Shown: positions 23,703-33,767, numbered from the stretch's first letter. The stretch is DNA of 64,000 nt from Pseudarthrobacter naphthalenicus (GCF_029076445.1 NZ_JARESG010000001.1:310001-374000); one strand, 5' to 3'. The notes: generated from the letters alone by a model not told the origin. Numbers and translations are program-made.

Positions 23703-25024
23703 ATGGTCCCCCCATCCGGCGGCGCGCCCGCCAGCACATCCCATCCTGCCGTGGGCAGCGACATGAACGGGCCCGCCGTCGTGCACGCGGACGTGGCGGT
23801 GATCGGTGGCGGCGTCATCGGCCACAGCATCGCGTGGGAGGCGCGGGCCTCCGGCCGTTCCGTACTGCTGATCGACGACCAACCAGGCTCCGGGGCCAGT
23901 TGGGCGGCCGCCGGCATGCTCGCCCCCGTCAGCGAGCTGCACTACCAGGAGGAAAGCCTCCTGGAGCTGATGCTCGAGTCCTCGCGCCTCTGGCCTGACT
24001 TCGCGGCAAACCTCGGCCGGGCCGGGGCGGGGGACTTTGGCTACCTGACGACGCCGACCCTCGCCGTGGGTGCCGACGCCGCGGACCGTCGTGCGCTGAT
24101 GGACCTCCGGGCCGTCCAGGAGGCCAACGGACTGCTCGTCGAGCCGCTGACGGTGCGCGACGCGAGGGCAAAGGAACCACTTCTCAGTCCTGCAATTTCC
24201 TGTGCCCTGGACATTCCGGCGGACCATCAGGTGGACCCGCGCAGGCTGATCCCCTCGCTCCGGACAGTGCTGGCCGGCCACCAACCGGGCGCCGGGACCT
24301 TCGTGGACGGCGCCGTTAACGGTTTCGCGGTCGGTTCCCGGGCCACCGGACTCCTCTGGGAGGGGGACCGGGTTCGGGGCGTGGAACTGGCCAATGGCGG
24401 AACGGTCCGGGCGGGGGAGACAATCGTAGCCAACGGCCTTCAGGCCGCTGCCCTGGAGGGCCTGCCGGCCGGGGTGCAGCTGCCCCTGAGGCCCGTGTAC
24501 GGCGACATACTGCGCCTGCGCGTTCCACAGCACCTGCGTCCACTAGTGACCTCCACGGTACGGGGCCTGGTCCACGGAGTACCCGTATACATCGTCCCCC
24601 GCCAGGACGGCACAGTGGTGATCGGCGCAACGCAGCGGGAGGACGCACTGCCGGAAGCCGGAGATACCGTCGCGCCAGGAACGGCCGTCTCTGCAGGCGG
24701 CGTTTACCAACTGCTGCGCGACGCGCAGGTCCTGGTACCCGCCGTGGCCGAGCTGGAGCTCATCGAGTGCACCGCGCGGGCGCGTCCTGCAACACCGGAC
24801 AACGCACCGCTGCTCGGCCGGGTCTCCGTTCCCGACGGCGGACACGTGCGGGGGCTGATTATTGCCACCGGTTTCTACCGGCACGGAGTGTTGCTGGCCC
24901 CGGCGGCGGCAGCCATCTGCCGGAACCTGCTGGATGGCCGGATCGATCCGCACCGAACCGCCCTGGACCCGGCAAGGTTTAGCGGCCGGCACCATGAAGC
25001 CCTTCAACCCACAAAGGAAACAGC

Positions 25025-25028
<4 letters not shown>
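23703..25028 (+). CDS. thiO: Glycine oxidase ThiO
   Basis: A 441-aa FAD enzyme of the DAO family that oxidises glycine to the imine used in thiazole synthesis. The FAD Rossmann motif is VAVIGGGVIGHSIAWEARA at about residues 31-49, and the C-terminus has the family segment ARPATPDNAPLLGR then IIATGFYRHGVLLAPA. The ATG at 23703 has AAGGAAA upstream at the end of the riboswitch. It overlaps thiS by 4 bp (ATGA). A 25-residue N-terminal extension before the FAD motif is polar and not a signal peptide. Confidence 0.94.
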
Positions 25029-26072
<1,044 letters not shown>

Positions 26073-26131
26073 GTCCGGCACCGCAGGCCGGCCGCCGGCG
26101 CGGGCACACGGAACAAGCCCAGGAGTCCGCT

Positions 26132-26809
26132 GTGGAAGGAACCCAAGACGTCCTCACCCGGGAAAAGCTTGATGCCGCCTTGGCCGTGCTGCCCGACTGG
26201 CGGTACCGGCTGGGCGGGCTCGTCACGGTCTATAAAGCGCCGACGGCGGCTGCCGCACTTGAGCTGATTGCCGCCGTCGGGCGTTTCGCAGAAGAACAGA
26301 ACCACCATCCCGACCTCGACTGGCGCTACAACAGGGTGTTCATCCGCTATACCTCACACGATGCCGGCGGCAAGGTCACGGAGCGGGACACTGCGGCGGC
26401 CACCGCTGCCAGCGAAGCCGCCGCCCGGGCGGGGGCAATTGCGCAGCCGGGGCTGTTCAGGACGGTGGAGGTGGGCATCGACACCGCGGACCCGGCAGAA
26501 ATTGCCGAGGTCTGGAGGGTGGCGTTGGGGTACAAAAAAGGCCCCGGCGGCGACCTGGTGGACCCGTACGGCCGGGGGCCGTCCATCTGGTTCCAGGAAA
26601 CGGCGACACCCAACAGCAGCAGGCTCCACGTTGACGTGCACTGGAGCTTGGCTGAATCGGGTCCGGTGCTGGAGAAGACCGCGGCCACGGGGGCCGTCAT
26701 GAATCATGACCACGCACCCGACTGGGTGGTGGTTACGGACGCCCAGGGAAACCGGCTGTGCCTTTGCACGGAGGCCGGTCACCGGCCTGAGGCGTCTGCT
26801 GGTCCCTGA
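26132..26809 (+). CDS. Pterin-4a-carbinolamine dehydratase fused to a VOC/glyoxalase-like domain
   Basis: A 225-aa two-domain protein. Residues 1-95 form a pterin dehydratase with the active-site segment NHHPDLDWRYN (H58, H59, D61) and SHDAGGKVTERD. Residues about 105-220 look like a vicinal-oxygen-chelate domain (VGIDTADPAEIAEVWRVALG, HVDVHW, DPYGRGPSIWFQ). The first domain would recycle 4a-hydroxytetrahydrobiopterin or bind a partner; the second may bind a small ligand. No pterin-dependent hydroxylase is nearby. GTG at 26132 has AGGAG 6 nt upstream. It follows thiG by 59 bp and may be in the same transcript. Confidence 0.82.
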   Translation: MEGTQDVLTREKLDAALAVLPDWRYRLGGLVTVYKAPTAAAALELIAAVGRFAEEQNHHPDLDWRYNRVFIRYTSHDAGGKVTERDTAAATAASEAAARAGAIAQPGLFRTVEVGIDTADPAEIAEVWRVALGYKKGPGGDLVDPYGRGPSIWFQETATPNSSRLHVDVHWSLAESGPVLEKTAATGAVMNHDHAPDWVVVTDAQGNRLCLCTEAGHRPEASAGP

Positions 26810-26842
26810 GGGACTTGCCTGCCTCGGATTCCTCCAGCTTGC

Positions 26843-27145
26843 CTACAGCTTCAGGGCTTTGGTGAGCCGCTGGATGTCGTGCCGTTCGCGGGTCCGGCCC
26901 AGGTAGATGACAGCCGCGACAGCGGCCGCGGCGCCCAGGGCCATGGGCAGGATCCAGGGGATCCAAGTGAGGCCGGGCAGGTAGCCGAAGCCTGCCGCGA
27001 TAAAGACGATCCAGCTGAGCGCACCCACAGTGACGGCCACGCCGGCGGGCAGAGCCATCCCGTACCTGGTATGGCGCTTGTCATTTGCCCAGACAATGAA
27101 GCCGGCGGCGGCGGTGACCAGGACAACGATGGTCAGCGAAAGCAT
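26843..27145 (-). CDS. Small three-helix membrane protein
   Basis: A 100-aa protein of unknown function with three predicted transmembrane helices (about residues 2-18, 32-53 and 62-81) and a basic cytoplasmic tail (GRTRERHDIQRLTKALKL). The Gly-rich, Trp-containing loop between helices 2 and 3 (GYLPGLTWIPW) is conserved-looking. It lies downstream of the TetR-DUF3107 pair on the same strand, behind a stem-loop. I do not recognise a family with certainty. Confidence 0.7.
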   Translation of the reverse strand: MLSLTIVVLVTAAAGFIVWANDKRHTRYGMALPAGVAVTVGALSWIVFIAAGFGYLPGLTWIPWILPMALGAAAAVAAVIYLGRTRERHDIQRLTKALKL

Positions 27146-27166
27146 GGGATCTCCCTCGGAATGCAG

Positions 27167-27196
27167 CGGGCCACCGCCAAGAGGTGGTGGCCCGCC
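27167..27196 (-). terminator. Stem-loop after the DUF3107 gene
   Basis: Perfect 10-nt arms GCGGGCCACC (27167-27176) and GGTGGCCCGC (27187-27196) around a 10-nt loop lie just past the DUF3107 stop. There is no U-tract on the minus strand, so termination would be incomplete or need Rho. Confidence 0.5.
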
Positions 27197-27216
27197 TGGG
27201 TGCTAGAGCTCGTGGC

Positions 27217-27441
27217 TTAGAACTGGCCGAAGCCCACCTTGCGGGCTTCCTCGGCGCCGATCTCGACGTAACCCAGCGCGTTCCCCGGAACGATGATGAT
27301 GCGTCCCTTGTCATCCTTGAGGCGAAGCTCGGTGCCCTTGGTGATGGCTTCTTCAACGACCGTAGCTACAGCGTCAGCGTCCTGTGCTGATTCGAGCACG
27401 ATTTCGCGGCCAATGTTCTGAATGCCGATCTTAATTTCCAA
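27217..27441 (-). CDS. DUF3107 small protein
   Basis: A 74-aa conserved actinobacterial protein of unknown function, starting MEIKIGIQNIGREIVLES and ending VEIGAEEARKVGFGQF. The M. tuberculosis counterpart (Rv3208A, TB9.4) also lies next to a TetR gene as I recall. The start is TTG at 27441, supported by GGGAGG 7 nt upstream. It is probably co-transcribed with the TetR gene 51 bp upstream. The fold looks like a small alpha-beta domain without membrane segments. Confidence 0.85.
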   Translation of the reverse strand: MEIKIGIQNIGREIVLESAQDADAVATVVEEAITKGTELRLKDDKGRIIIVPGNALGYVEIGAEEARKVGFGQF

Positions 27442-27492
27442 AAGGGGGCCTCCCAGCCAATCAAAAGTTTCTTCGGGTCTCTTATTTGTAGT

Positions 27493-28158
27493 CTAGGTCT
27501 CTTTGGGAAAGCGCGAGATTCCGCGCCAAGCTAAACGATAAATGAGGTCGCTGGCCACATCGAGGTCCAGGTTACCGTCTGTTTCAAGCCAGTAGCGCGC
27601 GCTGACCTGCGCCATTCCGGCCAGCCCGCGTCCCAGCAGCTGCGCCTCCAGATGCGGAAGTTTGGTGTCCTCCGCAATCACGCGGGCGACGGCGTCCGCG
27701 AAGGTTTTGTTGAAAGTCTCCAGCCGCGAACTGACATCGGGATCATTGATGAGGTCCGATTCGAAGACGAGGCGGTGAGCCTGATCGTCGCTGGCAATAA
27801 AGCGGTAATAGGCCCGCATCACCGCCTGCACACGTTCGTCATTGTCCGTGGTGGAGTTCAGGGCGCCCAGCATCAGGTCCGTCAGGGACGTCAGGTGGGT
27901 GTCCAGCAATGCAAGGTAGAGCTCGCGTTTGGACGGAAAGTGCTGATACAGCACAGGTTTGCTCACATGGGCGGTCTCCGCGATCTCATCCATGGCGGCA
28001 CCGTGGTAACCGTTGGCGACGAAGACCTCCTGCGCTGCCGCGAGGAGCTGCGCCCGCCGCTCGTCCCTCGGAAGCCGCGCAGACCGCTGGCCCCCAGTGC
28101 GTTGAGGTACGGGCGGTTCCCCGCTTGACGCCCGGTCAGCCTGTGCTTCATGCGCCAC
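27493..28158 (-). CDS. TetR-family transcriptional regulator
   Basis: A 221-aa regulator. The N-terminal helix-turn-helix domain (about residues 30-80) has RRAQLLAAAQEVF, YHGAAMDEIAETAHVSKPVLYQHFPSKRELY; the C-terminal ligand domain has no recognisable specificity. It resembles Rv3208. It is divergent from moeZ with an 85-bp gap containing an imperfect dyad that could be its operator. A polar 25-residue N-terminal extension precedes the DNA-binding domain; GTG at 28158 is the chosen start and a start nearer the domain cannot be excluded. Confidence 0.88.
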   Translation of the reverse strand: MAHEAQADRASSGEPPVPQRTGGQRSARLPRDERRAQLLAAAQEVFVANGYHGAAMDEIAETAHVSKPVLYQHFPSKRELYLALLDTHLTSLTDLMLGALNSTTDNDERVQAVMRAYYRFIASDDQAHRLVFESDLINDPDVSSRLETFNKTFADAVARVIAEDTKLPHLEAQLLGRGLAGMAQVSARYWLETDGNLDLDVASDLIYRLAWRGISRFPKET

Positions 28159-28194
28159 AGTGAGCCCTACTTTCCCTTGCCGTTACTTACACAA

Positions 28195-28206
28195 TACTGC
28201 GCGGTA
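28195..28206. promoter_or_regulatory. Imperfect dyad in the tetR-moeZ intergenic region
   Basis: TACTGCGCGGTA is a 12-bp near-palindrome (TAC-N-GCGC-N-GTA) between the divergent tetR and moeZ genes. Autoregulation by the TetR protein is plausible; the site is short and unproven. Confidence 0.3.
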
Positions 28207-28232
28207 ATATGACCGGGCGGTATCTTCAGGCA

Positions 28233-28238
28233 TAGATT
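28233..28238 (+). promoter_or_regulatory. Leaderless-type -10 element of moeZ
   Basis: TAGATT ends 5 nt before the ATG at 28244, with GAAGT between. Leaderless or nearly leaderless initiation is likely. Confidence 0.5.
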
Positions 28239-28243
28239 GAAGT

Positions 28244-29443
28244 ATGGCTTCGACTTTGACCGCAAATGACTCGTCTGTATCGCTTATGCCGCTGGTGGAG
28301 CCCGCCGCGGAGCTGACGCTTGCCGAGGTGGAACGGTACTCGCGGCACCTCATCATCCCGGAAATAGGTTCGGTGGGGCAGCGGCGACTGAAGAACGCCA
28401 AAGTGCTGGTTATCGGTGCCGGCGGACTGGGCTCACCGGCCCTGCTCTATCTGGCGGCCGCGGGGGTGGGAACCCTGGGAATCATCGACGACGACGCCGT
28501 TGACCTGAGCAACCTGCAGCGGCAGGTGATCCACGGCGTCGCCGATGTGGGGCGGCCGAAGATCGAATCCGCCCGCGACGCCGTCGCCGCGCTGAACCCG
28601 CTGGTGGACGTGCGGCTCCACAACGTCCGGCTCGACGCCTCCAACGCCCTGGAACTCTTCGCCGACTATGACCTGATCCTGGACGGTGCGGACAACTTCG
28701 CCACCCGCTACCTGGTCAACGATGCCGCGGCGATTCTTGGCAAACCCTACGTGTGGGGGTCCATCTTCCGCTTTGACGGCCAGGTCAGCGTCTTCTGGGA
28801 GAAGCACGGCCCCACGTACCGCGACCTCTACCCTGAGGCCCCGCCCGCCGGGTCCGTGCCATCGTGCGGTGAGGGCGGCGTCTTCGGCATGCTCTGCGCC
28901 GCCGTGGGGTCCCTCATGGTGACGGAGGCAGTCAAGCTGATTACCGGCGTCGGGCGTTCCCTGCTTGGCCGGGTGGCACTCTTCGATGCGCTGGGCGGCA
29001 GCTGGCGGGAGATCCGCGTGTCCAAGGACCCCGCCGCCGAGCCCATCACTGAACTAACGGACTACGAGGCCTTCTGCGGCATCACCCCCGGCGTTGCCGC
29101 GGACACAGAGCACACGGTCACGGCCACCCAGCTGGCCACCATGCTGGCTTCGCGCAAGGCGGGCCTGAAGGACTTCGAACTGGTGGACGTCAGGGAAACC
29201 GGCGAGCACGACATTGTCCGTATCGACGGCTCAGTGCTGATTCCGCAGGGCAGGATCCTTGCAGGCGAGGCCTGGGCGGAACTGCCGCAGGACAAGGACA
29301 TTGTGTTCCATTGCAAGGCGGGGACCAGGTCAGCGAACGTCCTGGCGGCTGCGCGGAAGGCCGGGTACCAGCGGGTCAGCCATCTCGACGGCGGGATCCT
29401 GGCGTGGGTGCGGGACGTGGAGCCGGAAAAGCCCGTGTACTGA
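28244..29443 (+). CDS. moeZ: Adenylyltransferase/sulfurtransferase MoeZ
   Basis: A 399-aa E1-like enzyme that activates the C-terminal Gly of ubiquitin-like sulfur carriers and transfers sulfur. The MoeB-like ATP domain has GAGGLGSPALLYLAAAGVG (about residues 58-76) and DNFATRYLVND; the C-terminal rhodanese domain (from about residue 290) has the persulfide Cys in FHCKAGTRSANV near residue 357. The two CxxC zinc pairs of classical MoeB are absent, as in MoeZ. Partners could include ThiS (in this window), CysO or MoaD. It is divergent from tetR and convergent with hemA. Confidence 0.93.
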   Translation: MASTLTANDSSVSLMPLVEPAAELTLAEVERYSRHLIIPEIGSVGQRRLKNAKVLVIGAGGLGSPALLYLAAAGVGTLGIIDDDAVDLSNLQRQVIHGVADVGRPKIESARDAVAALNPLVDVRLHNVRLDASNALELFADYDLILDGADNFATRYLVNDAAAILGKPYVWGSIFRFDGQVSVFWEKHGPTYRDLYPEAPPAGSVPSCGEGGVFGMLCAAVGSLMVTEAVKLITGVGRSLLGRVALFDALGGSWREIRVSKDPAAEPITELTDYEAFCGITPGVAADTEHTVTATQLATMLASRKAGLKDFELVDVRETGEHDIVRIDGSVLIPQGRILAGEAWAELPQDKDIVFHCKAGTRSANVLAAARKAGYQRVSHLDGGILAWVRDVEPEKPVY

Positions 29444-29454
29444 GCACCCCCCTC

Positions 29455-29594
29455 GCAACGCTCTCTCACTTAATGTCGTTTTAAACGTCGATGCTCTCTC
29501 ACTTCCTTCAAGAAAGTGAGAGAGCATCGGTCTGAAAGCCGCATTAACTGAGAGAGCGTCGACGGAAAAGCCGCATTAAGTGAGAGAGCGTTGC
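29455..29594. repeat. Nested GAGAGAG palindromic repeat element between moeZ and hemA
   Basis: A 140-bp element with a 21-bp perfect outer inverted repeat (29455-29475 with 29574-29594) and a 16-bp perfect inner hairpin (CGATGCTCTCTCACTT 29489-29504 with 29514-29529). An intermediate arm (29487-29502) can pair with 29548-29563 with one wobble. The right half holds two direct copies of a 25-bp unit (29535-29559 and 29567-29591, 24/25 identical). It fills the gap between convergent genes and probably terminates both; it may be a dispersed element. Confidence 0.85.
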
Positions 29595-29600
29595 CCTGGG

Positions 29601-30929
29601 TCAGGCGGTTGCCGTGCCCGGCCGGGCGCTGCCTGCGTGGTCCACGGGGCACTCGGCCTGGGCCGCCGCGGCGGGCTGCTCCACGGTGATGCCGTAGAGG
29701 GTTTCCAGAGCCGACACGTAGTCGTCCTGCTGGCCGTTCGCCGCCAGCTCCCGGGCGCGGACCGTGGGAACGTGCAGGAGCTGCTTGACCATGCGGCGGA
29801 GCGCGAACTCCACTTCCTCGGCGGCCGCTGTGCAGCCGTGCCGGGCGCGGACCCGCTCCATCTCGGCATCGAGGACGTTCATGGTGTGCCGGCGCAGAGC
29901 AACGATGGCGGAGTCCACGGAGCGTGCTTCGCGTTCCTGTTCGAACGCCTGGGCGGCGCCGGACACGATGCTGCTGGCCTGGCTCAGGGATTCGGCCTGT
30001 TCCTGCGGAGCGGCCAGGCGGACGGATTCCAGCGTGAGCAGTTCGACGCCGTCCAGTTGGCCCACTTCGGGGTCAAAGTCGTGGGTGAGGGCAAGGTCGA
30101 TCGCGATCAGCGGCTGGGCGGACCCGGCACGGACCTGAGCCAGTTCAGCGGCCTCAACGCGGGTGTCCGAGCCGCTGCAACCGATCATCACATCGGCTGC
30201 GGCCACAGCGGACGGGAGCGTCTCCGCGTCCAGTGCTGTTCCGCCGCGGCTGGCGACGAAGGCTTCGGCGCGGCCTGATGAGGAGAAGACGGAGATGTTG
30301 GTGCAGCCGCGTTCGCGCAGGAGAGCCATGGTGGCGCCGGCGTAGGCACCCGTGCCGAACAGGACGACTTTTTTACCGGCCCAGTCGGGGTTCTCGGACA
30401 AATCGGTGGCAAGGTCCAGGGCCACGGAGACGATGGACAGGCCCCGTGATCCGAGTGCCGTCTGCGCGCCGACATCCTTGGCAGTTTTGGATGCGGCCTG
30501 GAACAGCCGGACCAGGCCGGCGCTGGCCGTGCCTCCGTGCTGGGCGTTGATGAGGGCTCTGCGGACCTGCCCGGCGATTTCACGCTCTCCGACGACGGCG
30601 GAATCGAGGCCCGCGCTGACTGCGAAGAGGTGCTGGCTGACTTCCGGGCCGGTGCGGGTGCTGAAGGAGCGGGACACCAGCTGTTCGTTGAGTCCGCTCA
30701 GTTCGCTGATCTCGGACACCAGGGCCGCCCTGGCGGCTTCAACGTCATCGGCGTTGGGGGCTTCACCGTAGATTTCATACCGGTTGCAGGTGGCAAGCAC
30801 CACCGCACCCTTCACTGCCGGCGATCCGGAGAGTGCGGATGTTGCGATCTCTGAAGCACCGCTGCTCAGTTGAGCAACGGTCTCAAGATCGATGTCGGCG
30901 TGTGTAGCCACCAATGAGAAAAGAACCAC
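29601..30929 (-). CDS. hemA: Glutamyl-tRNA reductase
   Basis: First committed step of C5-pathway tetrapyrrole synthesis, reducing glutamyl-tRNA to glutamate-1-semialdehyde; 442 aa. The nucleophilic Cys48 is in [13 protein letters not shown], followed by [16 protein letters not shown], the NADPH motif [14 protein letters not shown] and a C-terminal dimerisation helix region ending in an Ala/Pro-rich tail. It is divergent from hemE and the rest of the pathway, with hemL closing the cluster. GTG at 30929 matches how homologues begin ([10 protein letters not shown]); a TATGAT -10 lies 9 nt upstream. Confidence 0.94.
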   Translation of the reverse strand: MVLFSLVATHADIDLETVAQLSSGASEIATSALSGSPAVKGAVVLATCNRYEIYGEAPNADDVEAARAALVSEISELSGLNEQLVSRSFSTRTGPEVSQHLFAVSAGLDSAVVGEREIAGQVRRALINAQHGGTASAGLVRLFQAASKTAKDVGAQTALGSRGLSIVSVALDLATDLSENPDWAGKKVVLFGTGAYAGATMALLRERGCTNISVFSSSGRAEAFVASRGGTALDAETLPSAVAAADVMIGCSGSDTRVEAAELAQVRAGSAQPLIAIDLALTHDFDPEVGQLDGVELLTLESVRLAAPQEQAESLSQASSIVSGAAQAFEQEREARSVDSAIVALRRHTMNVLDAEMERVRARHGCTAAAEEVEFALRRMVKQLLHVPTVRARELAANGQQDDYVSALETLYGITVEQPAAAAQAECPVDHAGSARPGTATA

Positions 30930-30938
30930 AGCAGACCC

Positions 30939-30944
30939 ATCATA
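30939..30944 (-). promoter_or_regulatory. -10 element of hemA
   Basis: TATGAT on the minus strand ends 9 nt before the GTG, giving a leader of only a few nucleotides. A minus-strand TTCTAC half-site (30966-30961) falls in the -35 zone and matches the arms of the dyad upstream of hemQ. Confidence 0.45.
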
Positions 30945-31088
30945 GCTTTTTCGTGGTGCTGTAGAACAACCCGGGGGCGCAGTTCCCGGGCGTCCTGCCC
31001 GTGATTCCTGCCACGCTGCGGTGAATCCGCCTGCATGTGACAGATTGTGCGTTATCTTTTAGCCCCGTTTTTGGGCACAATCAAAGGC

Positions 31089-32207
31089 ATGACTTCCAGC
31101 TCCGTCGCGTCAAACACCGCGTCCAATGCCCCGTCTCACGGCGGCGCCCTTGCCGACAGCCACCCGCTGATGGATGGCCGCACGGCCGATTCACCGCTGA
31201 TCACCGCCTACCGGGGCGGCAAGCCATCGCGGCGCCCCGTGTGGTTCATGCGCCAGGCCGGCCGCTCCCTTCCGGAATACCTGAAGGTTCGCGAAGGCGT
31301 GGCAATGCTCGATTCGTGCCTGCGGCCGGAACTCGCCTCCGAGATCACCCTGCAGCCCGTGCGGCGCCACGACGTGGACGCGGCCATTTTCTTCTCCGAC
31401 ATTGTCATCCCGCTGAAGCTCGCCGGCATCGGAGTGGACATTGTTCCCGGCGTGGGCCCGGTGCTGGACAAGCCGGTCCGCACGGCGGCCGACGTGGCAG
31501 CCCTGCCGCAGCTGACCTGGGAAGCGTTGGAGCCCATCCGCGAAGCGGTCCGCCTGACCGTGGCTGAACTGGGCAAAACTCCGCTGATCGGGTTCGCCGG
31601 CGCACCGTTCACGCTCGCCGCCTACATGGTTGAAGGCAAGCCCTCCCGGGACCACCTGGGCCCGCGCACCATGATGCACGCGGACCCGGAAACCTGGGCC
31701 GCGCTGGCCAATTGGGCGGCCGACGCCTCCGGACTCTTCCTCCGGGCGCAGCTCGAGGCCGGAGCCTCCGCCGCCCAGCTGTTCGACTCCTGGGCAGGGT
31801 CGCTGGGTCTGGCTGATTACACCAAGCACGTGGCGCCGGCATCTGCCAGGGCCCTGGACCACGTCCGCCACCTCGGCGCACCCCTGATTCACTTCGGCAC
31901 CGGCACGTCCGAACTGCTGGTGGCCATGCGTGACGTCGGCGTGGATGTGGTGGGCGTTGACTACCGCCTTCCTCTGGATGAAGCGAACCGCCGCCTCGGC
32001 GGAACCGTGCCGCTGCAGGGAAACATTGATCCCGCGCTGCTGTCTGCCCCGTGGGAAGTCCTCGAAGCCCACGTGCGGGAGGTCATCGCAGCCGGCTCCT
32101 CGGCCCCCGGCCACGTCCTCAACCTCGGCCACGGCGTGCCGCCCGAAACCGACGCCACGGTCCTCACCCGGGTGGTCGAACTCATTCACTCAATCTCCCC
32201 GGAGTAG
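31089..32207 (+). CDS. hemE: Uroporphyrinogen decarboxylase
   Basis: Converts uroporphyrinogen III to coproporphyrinogen III; 372 aa. Landmarks: RRPVWFMRQAGRSLPEY with the catalytic Arg residues, FFSDIVIPLKLAG, GFAGAPFTLAAYMVEG, the Tyr/Asp region QLFDSWAGSL and NIDPALL. I start it at the ATG at 31089 (MTSSSV); an upstream in-frame ATG at 31047 would add an unlikely peptide. It heads the plus-strand heme cluster, divergent from hemA across 159 bp. The next gene begins 4 bp after its stop. Confidence 0.94.
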   Translation: MTSSSVASNTASNAPSHGGALADSHPLMDGRTADSPLITAYRGGKPSRRPVWFMRQAGRSLPEYLKVREGVAMLDSCLRPELASEITLQPVRRHDVDAAIFFSDIVIPLKLAGIGVDIVPGVGPVLDKPVRTAADVAALPQLTWEALEPIREAVRLTVAELGKTPLIGFAGAPFTLAAYMVEGKPSRDHLGPRTMMHADPETWAALANWAADASGLFLRAQLEAGASAAQLFDSWAGSLGLADYTKHVAPASARALDHVRHLGAPLIHFGTGTSELLVAMRDVGVDVVGVDYRLPLDEANRRLGGTVPLQGNIDPALLSAPWEVLEAHVREVIAAGSSAPGHVLNLGHGVPPETDATVLTRVVELIHSISPE

Positions 32208-32211
32208 GCAG

Positions 32212-33666
32212 GTGGGCAGCTCCTTGACGCCCGCCAGGACCGCCATCGTCCTGGGCGGCGGAGTCTCCGGCCTGTTGGCCGCGCGGGAGTTGGCCGCTGC
32301 AGGCCACGCCGTGACGGTCCTGGAAGCGGCAGACACCTGGGGTGGCTGCGTGGGCAGCCACGTGGTGGCTGGCCTGACCCTGGACAGCGGCGCGGAATCG
32401 TTCGCCACCCGCTCCACCGCGGTGGCTGACCTCGCCGCTGAGCTTGGGCTTGCCGGCCGGATTGTTGCGCCGCGCCCCGGCGGCGCATGGGTGCAGCTTT
32501 CCGACGGCCCCCGCGAACTGCCCAAGACCGGGGTCCTGGGCATTCCCGCCAACCCGTGGGACCCGGAGGTCCGGCGTTCCCTTGGCCTGGCGGGCTCCCT
32601 GCGGGCGTCCCTGGACAAGTACCTGCCGGCCAGGTTCGGTGCCGCCGCGGAGGTCACCAGCGTTTCGGCCCTGGTACGGGCACGGATGGGCCGCCGTGTG
32701 CTGGAGCGGCTCGTTGCCCCCGTGGTGGGGGGCGTGCACTCGGCGGATCCGGGGCTCCTCGATGTGGACATGGTGGCGCCGGGACTGCGCGCCGGGATCA
32801 AGGCCCACGGTTCCCTGGCAGCCGCGGTGGCTGCCCAGCGCCGCAATGCCGGCGGACCTTCCGCGGCGACGGCAGGTTCCGCCGTCGCCGGTCTCGAATA
32901 CGGAATGCACACCCTGGTCACGGCGCTGCTGAGCGACCTCCAGCAGCGTGGCGTTACCCTGCTCAGCGGCCACCCTGCCGCTGCAGTGGCGCGGACAGCA
33001 GGCGGCTGGCGCGTCACCGCCGGTGAGGAAGCGTACGACGGCGGCCTGCTGGTGGTGGCGCTTCCGGGCCCCGACGCCGTCGGGCTGCTTCAGGCGGCGG
33101 TCCCGGCCCTGGCAGGCAGGAGCCCGGAGCACGGGCCCGACGTCCGCCTTGTGACGCTGGTGGTGGACCTGCCCGAACTCGACCGCAGGCCGCGCGGCAC
33201 GGGCGTCCTGGTAGCACCGCAGACCCCCGGCATCGAGGCCAAGGCACTGACCCACGCCACCGCGAAGTGGGACTGGCTGGCCGCTGCGGCCGGACCCGGT
33301 ACCCACGTGCTTCGGCTCTCGTACGGGCGGCTGGAGCGTGCCGGCGACGGCACTGCCCCGGCAGACGCCACGCTGGATGCTGCCGCGCCGGCCACAGACC
33401 GGGATCTCCTGGCTACCGCGCTGCGGGATGCCTCCGCTCTTCTGGATGTGCCCGTGCAGGACAAGGACGTGGTTGGCTGGGACGTGGTGAGCTGGCAGGG
33501 AGCCCTGCCCTTCGCGGCCGTTGGCCACAAGGCGCGGGTGGCCGAGATCCGCAGTATCTGCTCGGCGGAAGAGGGGCTGGGCATTGTCGGAGGCTGGGTT
33601 GCCGGTAACGGACTCGCCGCTGTTGTGTTCGACACACGCAAAGAAGTCCGCGTGCTGGCTGGCTGA
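32212..33666 (+). CDS. cgoX: Coproporphyrinogen III oxidase HemY/CgoX
   Basis: A 484-aa FAD-dependent oxidase. The N-terminal dinucleotide motif is VLGGGVSGLLAARELAAAG then VLEA (about residues 12-40), and the C-terminus has the family ending around GGWVAGNGLAAV. Because hemQ and the Fe-S-type hemH are in the same cluster, it most likely oxidises coproporphyrinogen III to coproporphyrin III, as in other actinobacteria, rather than protoporphyrinogen. GTG at 32212 lies 4 bp after hemE with GGAG upstream. The open frame extends far back through hemE, but those residues are not homologous. Confidence 0.92.
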   Translation: MGSSLTPARTAIVLGGGVSGLLAARELAAAGHAVTVLEAADTWGGCVGSHVVAGLTLDSGAESFATRSTAVADLAAELGLAGRIVAPRPGGAWVQLSDGPRELPKTGVLGIPANPWDPEVRRSLGLAGSLRASLDKYLPARFGAAAEVTSVSALVRARMGRRVLERLVAPVVGGVHSADPGLLDVDMVAPGLRAGIKAHGSLAAAVAAQRRNAGGPSAATAGSAVAGLEYGMHTLVTALLSDLQQRGVTLLSGHPAAAVARTAGGWRVTAGEEAYDGGLLVVALPGPDAVGLLQAAVPALAGRSPEHGPDVRLVTLVVDLPELDRRPRGTGVLVAPQTPGIEAKALTHATAKWDWLAAAAGPGTHVLRLSYGRLERAGDGTAPADATLDAAAPATDRDLLATALRDASALLDVPVQDKDVVGWDVVSWQGALPFAAVGHKARVAEIRSICSAEEGLGIVGGWVAGNGLAAVVFDTRKEVRVLAG

Positions 33667-33753
33667 CCATCGCTCCTGCTCAGCGGATTGCCGGCCCGGA
33701 GATAGCGCACCGAGGGCCAGAATATGGGTTTCCGCTCCGTCCGATCCGGTGAC

Positions 33754-33759
33754 TAGGGT
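33754..33759 (+). promoter_or_regulatory. -10 element before the Pro/Ala-rich exported protein gene
   Basis: TAGGGT ends 8 nt before the ATG at 33768. This suggests the gene has its own near-leaderless promoter inside the heme cluster. Confidence 0.4.
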
Positions 33760-33767
33760 CGATACCT

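Noticed and set aside
32182..33528. Antisense open frame of 448 codons over cgoX
   Set aside because: Composition only; the sense strand has a full FAD oxidase.
31930..33666. Apparent 578-codon frame joining the end of hemE to cgoX
   Set aside because: Homology starts at the GTG at 32212; the extension is an alternative frame of hemE.
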